DNA of 11,205 nt, from positions 1 to 11,205 of the forward strand of contig JAITAI010000076.1 of the NCBI GenBank assembly GCA_031284195.1, in the 5' to 3' direction. The notes beneath the pieces were generated by a model that was not told where the DNA came from, made no database searches, and was given only the letters and a program-made list of their open reading frames with translations. Shown in pieces: positions 1-6,400 of the stretch (position 1 is the stretch's first letter; the number at the start of each line of letters is the position of its first letter). This DNA is from Treponema sp. (lineage in GTDB: Bacteria > Spirochaetota > Spirochaetia > Treponematales > Breznakiellaceae). The translations under genes and the position numbers were made by a program.

Positions 1-164
1 CTGGACAAAACAAAGCAGCCTCCCTGGATCATATACCGGTACCTCTGGAACCCTGCTTTACCAGGGGTAACCAAGCCCTAGGGGGAATAGGATGAGCAAA
101 AACTATACCTGGGATTACAATTTTTACATAATAAGGCAGGATTATCAGATACTTGGCAAGGTTA

Positions 165-194
165 TTGCTTGTAGGGGGGGGGGTAGACTATAAG
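165..194 (+). promoter_or_regulatory. Promoter-like element with poly-G spacer
   Basis: A possible -35 (TTGCTT, 165-170) and a possible -10 (TATAAG, 189-194) are separated by 18 bases, ten of which are an uninterrupted G run at 174-183. In Treponema pallidum, poly-G tracts of variable length at the promoters of surface-protein genes are known to switch expression. The same arrangement here would make promoter strength depend on G-run length. The weakness is that no convincing gene lies downstream before the end of the convergent transporter gene, so the element could be a relic, could drive an untranslated RNA, or could be chance. Confidence 0.3.
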
Positions 195-615
195 GGAGAA
201 AGACCCCTGAGCCGTAAAGGCCCTTGTCGCTGCCAGGATTTTCATAGGCCCTAGTATAGGCCGTGCCCAAGAGAAATGTCAAGGAGTCTTGGAGGGTTGT
301 ATTTTTTGGTCAAGCTGGAAAAAAACCGCTTCCCCAGGGGAACCCTCTTCAGACCCAGGACCAGGCAGTTGACCCGCTGCTTCCTTGCGCCCATGAGGTG
401 CCGGTACTTCCCTGTCCCGGAACAGGAAGGCATGGTGAGCATGTACCCTGGCGCATCGGGCAGGGTATGGTTCGTTTTTTACGTGGCGCTACAGGACCGG
501 CTTCTCCCTCAATAAAAAATCCCCGCCGCAGTTTGCCGCAGGGTATTCAAGATTTCTCCTTGAAATTGTACCGTATGCGGGGGAACAAATCCCCGGCTCC
601 CCCAGTTTTGCGCCT

Positions 616-660
616 CCAGGGGCAGGGTTAAACCCCACTGTAAGGGCGCTGTCGCGCTTC
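616..660 (+). repeat. Imperfect dispersed repeat, copy A
   Basis: The order ccagggg, gttaaa, cccc, tgtaagg and then a gcgc hairpin (gcgctgtcgcgc) recurs on the minus strand at 10108-10159 as ccagggg, gtttaa, cccc, tgtaagg and a ggcgct/agcgcc hairpin. The copies differ by several small indels. Both lie outside genes, so they may be members of a small intergenic hairpin family. With only two divergent copies visible, chance similarity of GC-rich sequence is not excluded. Confidence 0.3.
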
Positions 661-715
661 AGGTGAGCCTATGGATTGAAACAATGAAAAGGGGCACTTT
701 CCACGTTTGACCTGT

Positions 716-1978
716 TCAAACCGCCTCTGATGACTGCATATCCCGATTTTTTAGGTAATACCCCAGGGTCGCGAAGAACCCGGTAAGTAAGAGCCCGCTG
801 GTAAGGGCAAAAGGGAGGTCCCGGGATATTCCAGAGAGGAACCCCCCTATCCACCCAAAAGGAGCAGTAAGTACCATGATGAGCATGTGCTGAATTGCCA
901 TGACTCGGGCGCGCTCTGGGGCGTTCACCTGGAGCGCCACCAGGGATTCGGCAAGCATGGCGAGTATTCCCGCGCCAAAACCATCAAACAGCAGGGAAAC
1001 GCCGAGCATTCCATAGGTGATTACCTTCGCCGTAGGGGTCAAAACCAGGATGGTCTGGCCCAGCAGGTACGCGGCAAAACCCAAGAGCAAGGGAGTTTTG
1101 AGGTTTACCTTGGTAATATGGGGAATAACCGTAAAAAAGAACACCAAGGAAACGATTGAACGGAACATAGGGAAGAGGGGGAGCAGGGGATCCGGGATCA
1201 GCAGTTTCTTACTGACCAGGACCTGCCAAAAGGTGGTGTTGATCATCCCCACCGCACCTACTAGGGCGCTGATGATCAGGGAGAAGATGGTCCCCTTGGA
1301 TTTCCGCATGATCCGCAGGACGCTGCCATAGCCCCTTACCAGAGCAAGTATGCTTTTTCCCTGGGTTTCTTGTATACGGACAAGGCCGGTCTGGGTTTCT
1401 TGGGAAAACATGAAGAGGAGGATCAGTTTTATGGTCATCACCACAAACGCATTGATATAGAGGATTCGGATAGCCTTCACCAAGGTAAGGCGGGATACGA
1501 GGATAGAAGAAATCGGCGCAAACAGGACCGAAAGCTGCCCGCAGACGATCACCAGGGAGTAGATCCGGGTGATCCGGCTCTTCTCCGCATCCTCCACCAT
1601 GAGACAATCCCAAGAATTGGTGGGCACCTTCATAGCGCCGTTGAATAAGGCAGCTACCAGGAAAAACCAAAAATTTTCCGCCTCGATCCAGATGAGACAG
1701 GGAATACACCAGGCAATAAAATCAAAGACCGCAGTGGTTTTCCGCCTTCCTAGTTTATCGGTAATGGGGCCGCTTAGAAATGCGAAAACCACTTGGGAAG
1801 ACATGTATACCGTCGCGATAAACCCAATTTCTACATCTGAAAGACCCAAGGCAATCATGTACACCGAAGCATAGGGTAAACAAAGGTTCATCGAAAGGCC
1901 CCACAGGGGTTCGGTATACACACAGGCTCGGGGATTACCCCGCAATTCCAACAGGGTCTTGATCAGGGGATTATTCAT
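716..1978 (-). CDS. Major facilitator superfamily transporter
   Basis: A 420-residue, very hydrophobic protein of the normal length for a 12-helix MFS carrier in the inner membrane. The cytoplasmic loop between helices 2 and 3 has the family signature, seen as GPITDKLGRRKT at residues 70-81. The two halves are separated by a more polar stretch near residues 190-215 (EETQTGLVRIQETQGKS region). Nothing in the sequence identifies the substrate. The ATG at 1976-1978 is the first in-frame start giving a complete first helix, although no good Shine-Dalgarno precedes it. It diverges from the ptsN-like gene across 163 bases. A short hairpin (stem gtttga at 705-710 with tcaaac at 716-721) overlaps its stop codon and may help end transcription, but no U-tract follows. 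MFS membership is firm; an efflux or sugar/drug role is open. Confidence 0.9.
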   Translation of the reverse strand: MNNPLIKTLLELRGNPRACVYTEPLWGLSMNLCLPYASVYMIALGLSDVEIGFIATVYMSSQVVFAFLSGPITDKLGRRKTTAVFDFIAWCIPCLIWIEAENFWFFLVAALFNGAMKVPTNSWDCLMVEDAEKSRITRIYSLVIVCGQLSVLFAPISSILVSRLTLVKAIRILYINAFVVMTIKLILLFMFSQETQTGLVRIQETQGKSILALVRGYGSVLRIMRKSKGTIFSLIISALVGAVGMINTTFWQVLVSKKLLIPDPLLPLFPMFRSIVSLVFFFTVIPHITKVNLKTPLLLGFAAYLLGQTILVLTPTAKVITYGMLGVSLLFDGFGAGILAMLAESLVALQVNAPERARVMAIQHMLIMVLTAPFGWIGGFLSGISRDLPFALTSGLLLTGFFATLGYYLKNRDMQSSEAV

Positions 1979-2061
1979 CTGGGAAGCTGAACCACCCTTA
2001 CCGCTTCATCATAGTGCATAGTACCTGTTCCATCCTTGACTATCATAGGGTATATCACGAG

Positions 2062-2094
2062 AAATAAAAAGCCGGGCCCCTCCATAGGGGACCC
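2062..2094 (-). terminator. Possible intrinsic terminator, minus strand
   Basis: Read on the minus strand, a G/C-rich hairpin (8 pairs with one bulged A, 2074-2081 against 2086-2094, four-base loop) is followed by the U-rich stretch complementary to 2062-2070 (CTTTTTATTTC). The orientation means it would stop transcripts coming leftwards through the ptsN-like gene before they enter the transporter gene. It has no U-tract in the plus direction. Confidence 0.4.
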
Positions 2095-2106
2095 AAACGG
2101 AAATCC

Positions 2107-2135
2107 TTGACTTTTCATACAGAGGGCCTTACACT
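2107..2135 (+). promoter_or_regulatory. Sigma-70-type promoter of the ptsN-like gene
   Basis: TTGACT (2107-2112) and TACACT (2130-2135) are separated by exactly 17 bases, a good match to the housekeeping consensus. The expected transcription start, about seven bases past the -10, falls at or next to the ATG at 2142, so the transcript would have little or no 5' leader. Confidence 0.6.
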
Positions 2136-2141
2136 AAAACC

Positions 2142-2588
2142 ATGAACCTCAAGACAGTACTTTCAAAAGAAACTATCATCCTTCATTTGAAGGGGACTAC
2201 TAAAGAAGCAATAATCAACGAACTATTGGACATACTCGTTGCAGCGGATAAAATACAGGACCGGGTCGCAGCCCTTAATGCGGTGATGGAGCGGGAACAG
2301 AAAATGTCTACCGGTATGAAACACGGCATTGCCATTCCTCATGGGAAGAGTGCGACGATTCGTGATTTGGTGGCTTGTATCGGGGTTTCTGATTCTCCGG
2401 TTGACTTTGATTCTCTGGATGGACAACCCTGTAGGATCTTCATCATGACCCTTTCTCCGGTTGAAAAAACCGGTCCTCATCTTCAGTTTCTTGCGGAAAT
2501 AAGTTTACTTTTTAAAAGCTCAGAAAAACGGGCGGAAATTCTGACTGCTACATCCCCGGAAGCAATCTTACATATCTTGGCCGAATAG
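2142..2588 (+). CDS. ptsN: PtsN-type EIIA (PTS fructose/nitrogen family)
   Basis: A 148-residue single-domain protein of the EIIA-fructose/EIIA-Ntr family, cytoplasmic, close to the usual 150-160 residues. The phosphorylated histidine is His67 in GIAIPHGK (62-69), the family active-site motif; the C-terminal half carries the typical LSPVEKTGPHLQFLAEIS segment (about 104-121) seen in PtsN proteins. The known role is to accept phosphate from HPr and act as a regulatory switch; no EIIB/EIIC domain is fused or adjacent, which fits regulation rather than sugar uptake. HPr and enzyme I are not in the window. The ATG follows a good promoter almost directly and lacks a Shine-Dalgarno, suggesting a leaderless message. 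The stop codon lies inside a large hairpin shared with the convergent HEAT gene. Family is firm; the exact regulatory target is unknown. Confidence 0.9.
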   Translation: MNLKTVLSKETIILHLKGTTKEAIINELLDILVAADKIQDRVAALNAVMEREQKMSTGMKHGIAIPHGKSATIRDLVACIGVSDSPVDFDSLDGQPCRIFIMTLSPVEKTGPHLQFLAEISLLFKSSEKRAEILTATSPEAILHILAE

Positions 2589-2655
2589 TTTCCAACATGC
2601 AGTCTTGCTTTGGAAACTATTCGGCCCATTTCGCAATTCGGCAAAGCCGAATTGC
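2579..2655. terminator. Two adjacent perfect hairpins between convergent genes
   Basis: Stem 1 is a perfect 17-bp inverted repeat, 2579-2595 against 2610-2626, with a 14-base loop; its left arm contains the TAG stop of the ptsN-like gene. Stem 2 is a perfect 10-bp repeat, 2633-2642 (gcaattcggc) against 2646-2655, with an AAA loop. Both stems contain the GCCGAAT heptamer. There is no long U-tract on either side, so they are not textbook intrinsic terminators, but the position between two converging genes (stops at 2588 and 2670) suggests a bidirectional terminator or a transcript-end stabiliser. Confidence 0.6.
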
Positions 2656-2669
2656 TGCGTGAAAAGTGC

Positions 2670-3839
2670 TTAATCCCCGATACTATCCAGGGCCTCCCGG
2701 GCCAGGGTATGGATGTTGTTAGTCCAGTTGTGGGCAAGAACCTGCTGGAGAACCGGTTCCCCTACGGCTTGACCTGTAGCGCCTAAAGCAGGCAGCAACA
2801 CCCGAAGAAACCGCTCGTCTTGCTGGGTCAAAATACCTCTTTCCAGGCTATTGTTCATCAGCGCAATGAAGGAAACCAGCAGATTTGCAGCATCTTCAGT
2901 ACCGATTTTCGATAAAGCGCCTATGGCGCCGATCCGCTCTTCTTCATCAGCTCCTTTCTTATAGGATCGTTCCAGCAGAGGATACACCGTTTCATCCTCG
3001 ATCCCATACCGGCTGATCATATCAATGCCAAGTTTACGCATACGCACCAAATCGATCCGCTGCTGAGGTACATTCGTCGAAGCTCTCCAGCCTTCATACA
3101 AAGCCGCCAAAGCCGCCTGTGCCTTTGACTCATCGGCAACCTCGGATTCTTCCAAGGACCTGAGGGCCAGGTACTTATAGGTGTAACCGTAACCGGGTCT
3201 ATGGATTACTTCGATCAACGTCTCAGAGGGGTCCTCGGCGATGAGAGGCAGAGAGGTTTCAGCTTGGCTCCGCACCCATTGAGAATACCAGCCATGAGCG
3301 GCAAAAAACACCGGTAGATACCCTGTAGGATCTTTGTAATTTTCCAGTGAAAGAATCGCCCCATAGGCGATGCGTTCCCCGGATAAGCGATTGGAGCTGG
3401 GTTCTGCATTGGTATCCAGCAGGGTCTGCACTACTTGGGGAAGTAAATCTGTAGCTCCTACTTTACCCAAAGCAATAAGAGCATCCGATTTGACCAAAGG
3501 ATTACGGAAAACCTGTACTACCCGCCAAAGATTCTGCCCTGCTTCGGCATATTGGGCCTCACTCAATTGATCCGTAATGAGTCGCGCACACTCATCTGCG
3601 GCATCCAATTCCCGGTTATCCCTGATGTTAGGATATACCGTGAGGAGACGGCTCAAGGCCGAGGCATAAAAAGAAGCAGAATCCTCCAATTCTGCATCCC
3701 GTACGATCCGCAATATACTTAGCTGATCAGCAACGGTAAGGGCGTTGTTGAGTTCATTGGTGTAAAACTCCAATGCTTCCTCAGCAAAGGCGGTCAAAGT
3801 GATAAAATTGACTAATAAAAGTATGCTATATCGTTTCAT
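2670..3839 (-). CDS. Secreted HEAT-repeat protein
   Basis: A 389-residue protein with a signal peptide (MKR, hydrophobic core 5-16, AFA|EE cleavage probably after Ala19), so likely periplasmic or outer-membrane associated; no cysteine follows the signal, so it is not an obvious lipoprotein. The mature part is almost entirely helical with HEAT-like units, clearest near residues 112-140 (NPLVKSDALIALGKVG) and 297-325 (EERIGAIGALSKIGTEDAA), and again near 345-370. Such repeats form binding solenoids; no catalytic motif is visible and no partner is suggested by neighbours. It stands alone, convergent with the ptsN-like gene. A good promoter lies right before the ATG, and no Shine-Dalgarno is seen, so the message may be leaderless or nearly so. 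The family is well supported; the biological function is unknown. Confidence 0.85.
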   Translation of the reverse strand: MKRYSILLLVNFITLTAFAEEALEFYTNELNNALTVADQLSILRIVRDAELEDSASFYASALSRLLTVYPNIRDNRELDAADECARLITDQLSEAQYAEAGQNLWRVVQVFRNPLVKSDALIALGKVGATDLLPQVVQTLLDTNAEPSSNRLSGERIAYGAILSLENYKDPTGYLPVFFAAHGWYSQWVRSQAETSLPLIAEDPSETLIEVIHRPGYGYTYKYLALRSLEESEVADESKAQAALAALYEGWRASTNVPQQRIDLVRMRKLGIDMISRYGIEDETVYPLLERSYKKGADEEERIGAIGALSKIGTEDAANLLVSFIALMNNSLERGILTQQDERFLRVLLPALGATGQAVGEPVLQQVLAHNWTNNIHTLAREALDSIGD

Positions 3840-3847
3840 AGTATCAT

Positions 3848-3875
3848 CTTATAATACAATCTCTTACTTTTGCAA
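3848..3875 (-). promoter_or_regulatory. Promoter of the HEAT-repeat gene
   Basis: On the minus strand, TTGCAA (3870-3875) and TATAAG (3848-3853) are 16 bases apart. The expected start of transcription is near 3841, two or so bases before the ATG at 3839, which again leaves no room for a ribosome binding site. Confidence 0.5.
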
Positions 3876-3956
3876 CTGGTTTTTAGGAAATGTTCATTAT
3901 TTTGGAATTATTGCAAAAGGTTAAATCTTGAAACAGTAAGCTCAAAGATGTAAGGG

Positions 3957-3983
3957 AAAAAGCGGACGGGAAGCCGCTTTTTT
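3957..3983. terminator. Intrinsic terminator, possibly bidirectional
   Basis: A 9-bp stem, AAAAAGCGG (3957-3965) with CCGCTTTTT (3974-3982), closes on an 8-base loop. The plus strand ends in six T, the minus strand in five. No protein gene ends just before it on either strand: plus-strand transcription would have to start inside 3850-3950, and minus-strand transcription inside 3984-4208. It therefore either ends a small RNA or insulates the HEAT gene from the flotillin operon. Confidence 0.65.
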
Positions 3984-4208
3984 AGGAACTATCTGTATCG
4001 GAAACGAAGTTTCCCTATTAATCGAATGTAAAACCGGTTCTTTGGTGCAAACCTTCTAGCTTGCCGGTAGGATGTAAGCATCCTATCAGCATTTTTAGAC
4101 TATGTCTTCCGGTGTGAACCGGGACCTCCGGTCCCAGGGACAATCCCTCCATAGGGTTTAAGCCTAATCTTTAAGAACTAAAACACCCTACGGGAAGGTG
4201 AAACCACC
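3984..4208. other. Hairpin-rich intergenic leader region
   Basis: No open frame of note. In about 220 bases there are many perfect short inverted repeats: ggaaac/gtttcc with a gaa loop (near 4000-4014), ggatg/catcc (near 4069-4083), gggacc/ggtccc with a tcc loop (4121-4135), aggga/tccct just after, and aaggtg/cacctt ending at the next gene's start. A longer-range pair, ccggttc (4034-4040) with gaaccgg (4116-4122), encloses the middle part. This is more organised than ordinary spacer and could be the structured 5' leader of the flotillin operon or a small RNA. I compared it mentally with tmRNA, RNase P RNA, 6S, SRP RNA and the common riboswitch cores (TPP, cobalamin, SAM, FMN, c-di-GMP) and found none. 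Confidence 0.35.
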
Positions 4209-4859
4209 TTGCCACATACCAAAAATCAGAGGATACTTAAAAAGATTATGGAACCCTTTCTGGTCATCTATGGAGCGCTCACCTTATTCGGCTTGGGTAT
4301 TACAGTAGCCGATTTTTGCGGCATCCTTGACCAGAAAGGAACCGATGATGGGGATACCGGAGAACCGGTGCAGGAGGGGGAGCTATCTGATGAGGCAGCG
4401 CCCAGTTCCCAGGGAGGTTCATGGTTAGCTCCAGGGGATATGGGGGTTCAGGTCCTTACCAAGATTCTCGGATGCCTCAGAACCGGGGTCTATTTTTCTT
4501 TAGGAGCTGGTCCTACGGGTTTGTTCGCTCTGTTTTTGGGTCATACCCCTGGTAAAAGCCTTATCTGGAGCGCCGGGGTTGGGGTGGGGATCCTCTTCAT
4601 GGCCCGTCTTTTGCGGAAACTGTTACGCCGGGACCTGGATTCATCCCTTAAACCCAGTGAATTTATCATGGAAAAGGCCATAATTACCGTACCAGTGGCG
4701 CCAGGCGCAGGGGGCAAGGCAGTGGTGCGGCAATTTGGTAAAGAAACAGAACTCTATGTGCGGTCCAAAGATCCCCGGGCTTATTTTGCCAAGGGAGCAG
4801 AGGTCCAGATCGTCGATTTTGATGAAAGCTGGTATTATGTCATTGGAGGCGGCGCATAG
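4209..4859 (+). CDS. YqiJ/NfeD-like OB-fold membrane protein
   Basis: A 216-residue protein with predicted membrane helices at about 16-37, 91-111 and 114-134, an acidic, low-complexity loop between the first two (about 41-75), a basic stop-transfer stretch (RLLRKLLRR, 133-141), and a C-terminal soluble domain (about 150-213) with the spacing of an OB-fold: GKAVVRQFG, then an acidic/aromatic stretch ending in GAEVQIVDFDESWYYV. This architecture matches the YqiJ/NfeD class, known partners of flotillins. It is the first gene of the operon, before two flotillin genes. The chosen start is TTG at 4209, because AAGGTG lies 8 bases upstream; an in-frame ATG at 4248 (residue 14) is the alternative. 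The sequence similarity to YqiJ proper is judged by layout, so the family name is moderately sure. Confidence 0.75.
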   Translation: MPHTKNQRILKKIMEPFLVIYGALTLFGLGITVADFCGILDQKGTDDGDTGEPVQEGELSDEAAPSSQGGSWLAPGDMGVQVLTKILGCLRTGVYFSLGAGPTGLFALFLGHTPGKSLIWSAGVGVGILFMARLLRKLLRRDLDSSLKPSEFIMEKAIITVPVAPGAGGKAVVRQFGKETELYVRSKDPRAYFAKGAEVQIVDFDESWYYVIGGGA

Positions 4860-4953
4860 CATGGGGATAAAGAGGGCAGTTTTTTTATGAGAAGTTATGG
4901 GAAATAATGGAAAGTAATGATGGGAACCTTGGTGATTAACGAGGAGGCTGGGA

Positions 4954-5007
4954 ATGGCTAAACCCTGGTATGCCAAGGGAGCTCATCGAGGGGAGCGGTT
5001 TACTTGA
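4954..5007 (+). CDS. Possible 17-residue ORF in operon gap
   Basis: ATG at 4954 is preceded, six bases away, by GAGGAGG, one of the best Shine-Dalgarno sequences in the window, and opens a frame of 17 codons (MAKPWYAKGAHRGERFT) ending in TGA at 5005-5007. It lies in the 200-base gap between the YqiJ-like gene and the first flotillin, ending 52 bases before the flotillin ATG. It could be a small protein or a leader peptide coupling translation across the gap. No homology can be judged at this length, and a chance match is possible. Confidence 0.3.
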   Translation: MAKPWYAKGAHRGERFT

Positions 5008-5059
5008 TAAAGGGCATAGGCCGCGCTTCATACTAACGTCAAAAGAAAGGAGGAGAAAA

Positions 5060-6400
5060 ATGTATATCACCCTCAGTAACCTCGCCCAGGGGCTTATCTT
5101 TGGAGGCTTAGGGGTAGGGGCGTTTATAGGGCTTATCGGGATAATCAAGTCCTGTATCCATGTGAGTCATCCAGACCGGATCCTGGTGATTACCGGCAAA
5201 AAGACCACCCGTCATGGCCGTACCTTCGGGTTTTCGGTAAACCGGGGGCGGGCCTTGGTGATCCCCTATTTCCAGGCCCTGGGATCCCTGAACTTGGATG
5301 TGTTTCCCATTGCGGTGCGCATTGAAGGGGTGAATAGCGCCAACGGTATCACGGTAGGAGCAGATGCTACGGCCTGTGTTTGTATTGACGATGACGACGA
5401 GGCGATGCTGTACAGTGCAGTGGAACGGCTCATGGGTAAAAATACTAAGCAGATCCACGACCAAGTGCAGCAGACCTTGGTGGGTAATTTCCGGGGGGCC
5501 CTGAACAAGGCTACCCCGCTTCAGGCCATCGGTATGGAAGATGTTGGGGAACCCGGGGATGATGGGACTCGGGATGAGCGGGCCCAGTTCCGGGCAGAGC
5601 TCCTAGCGGACATCAACTCGGATCTCCGTTCTTTTGGGATGAAGGTGGTTTCCGTTTCCTTACAGAAAATTTGGGATACTTCTAATTATATTGCCAATCT
5701 TGCTCAGAAAACGTTGGCGGAGAAGCGCCGGCAGGTGGAAATCGAAGAATCCCGTCTTCGGGCCATTGCAGACCAGGCGGAAAGTGACGCGCATAAGCGG
5801 ATTGCGGTGGCGAAAAATAAAGCTGATGAGGCCATCATCGCCGCGCGGCAGGAGCTTGAGGTATACCGCCGGGAAGCCGCGGGGCTTGTCAAAGAGGCGA
5901 AATTCAAGGCTGATCAGGGGATAGCCGAAGCTGCCAATTCCGGGGAAGCTGCGGTACAAGCTATGCTGGTGGAATTACAGAAACTCAAGAACCTCACCGC
6001 CGTTACCCTCGAGGCAGAGGCTCGGGAAGAAGAAGCCCGGATCATTGCCGGTGGAGCACGGGCCGCCGTGGAGATTCTCCAATCCACCCGGAACGATATA
6101 CTCAAGAAAAAGGCGGAACTCCTGGCCCGGTACGGAGATGACGCCTCCAGCGTCATATTCCTTAAGCAGAAATTACCCCTACTCTTTGAGCACTACATGG
6201 CTGCTACTGCCACTGCTTCGGTGGATACCTATATCGTCATGGACGATGAAGAGGGCTTTTCCGGCGCGGTAAACCGGGGGCCTCGGGCTTTTGCGGATTT
6301 TCTTAAAACCTTCACCGAAGCCCTGGGGGTGGATGTGAAAACTCTGGCTATGCCTGGGGCTGGGCCCAGGATGTCTTCTAGTCCCGGAGGCGCTCTATGA
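5060..6400 (+). CDS. Flotillin/SPFH-domain protein, first copy
   Basis: A 446-residue protein anchored by one N-terminal membrane helix (about 10-30), followed by an SPFH/band 7 domain (about 33-205) and a long Ala/Glu/Lys/Arg-rich coiled coil (about 210-350; e.g. LAEKRRQVEIEESRLRAI), then a small C-terminal domain and a Gly/Pro/Ser tail. This is the flotillin layout, similar to YqiK-type proteins, which oligomerise at the membrane and organise lipid microdomains. The start is the ATG at 5060, which has AAAGGAGG a few bases upstream; the open frame extends 30 codons further to 4970 but without a comparable site and would put charged residues before the anchor. It follows the YqiJ-like gene and its stop overlaps the start of the second flotillin. 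A partner role with both neighbours is inferred from gene order. Confidence 0.9.
   Translation: MYITLSNLAQGLIFGGLGVGAFIGLIGIIKSCIHVSHPDRILVITGKKTTRHGRTFGFSVNRGRALVIPYFQALGSLNLDVFPIAVRIEGVNSANGITVGADATACVCIDDDDEAMLYSAVERLMGKNTKQIHDQVQQTLVGNFRGALNKATPLQAIGMEDVGEPGDDGTRDERAQFRAELLADINSDLRSFGMKVVSVSLQKIWDTSNYIANLAQKTLAEKRRQVEIEESRLRAIADQAESDAHKRIAVAKNKADEAIIAARQELEVYRREAAGLVKEAKFKADQGIAEAANSGEAAVQAMLVELQKLKNLTAVTLEAEAREEEARIIAGGARAAVEILQSTRNDILKKKAELLARYGDDASSVIFLKQKLPLLFEHYMAATATASVDTYIVMDDEEGFSGAVNRGPRAFADFLKTFTEALGVDVKTLAMPGAGPRMSSSPGGAL

Larger units (their letters stand above)
1..715. other. Gene-free left flank
   Basis: I see no supportable gene here. The longest open frames (plus strand 263-631 and 276-515, minus strand 251-442) start without a good ribosome binding site, overlap each other in different frames and have compositions unlike the real genes of the window. 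The stretch does hold a ten-G run (174-183), several G/C-block hairpins such as the one formed by gggg at 580-583 and the following cccc, and a sequence at 616-660 that resembles one at 10108-10159 on the other strand. It also contains whatever 3' signals serve the minus-strand transporter. It could be decayed coding sequence, but no recognisable protein remnant was found. Confidence 0.5.

Noticed and set aside
263..631. Plus-strand frames downstream of the poly-G promoter-like element
   Set aside because: Starts are GTG or ATG with poor ribosome binding sites, two frames overlap, and neither product has recognisable family features, so I did not call a phase-variable gene.
3984..4208. Known riboswitch or housekeeping RNA in the leader
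   Set aside because: No core sequence of tmRNA, RNase P RNA, 6S, SRP RNA, or TPP, cobalamin, SAM, FMN or c-di-GMP riboswitches could be recognised by eye.
4970..5059. 30-codon N-terminal extension of the first flotillin
   Set aside because: The ATG at 5060 has AAAGGAGG directly upstream and starts just before the membrane anchor; the extension is charged and lacks its own site.
5691..5959. Overlapping frames inside the flotillin coiled coil
   Set aside because: They are alternative readings of Ala/Glu/Lys/Arg-rich codons and have no independent support.
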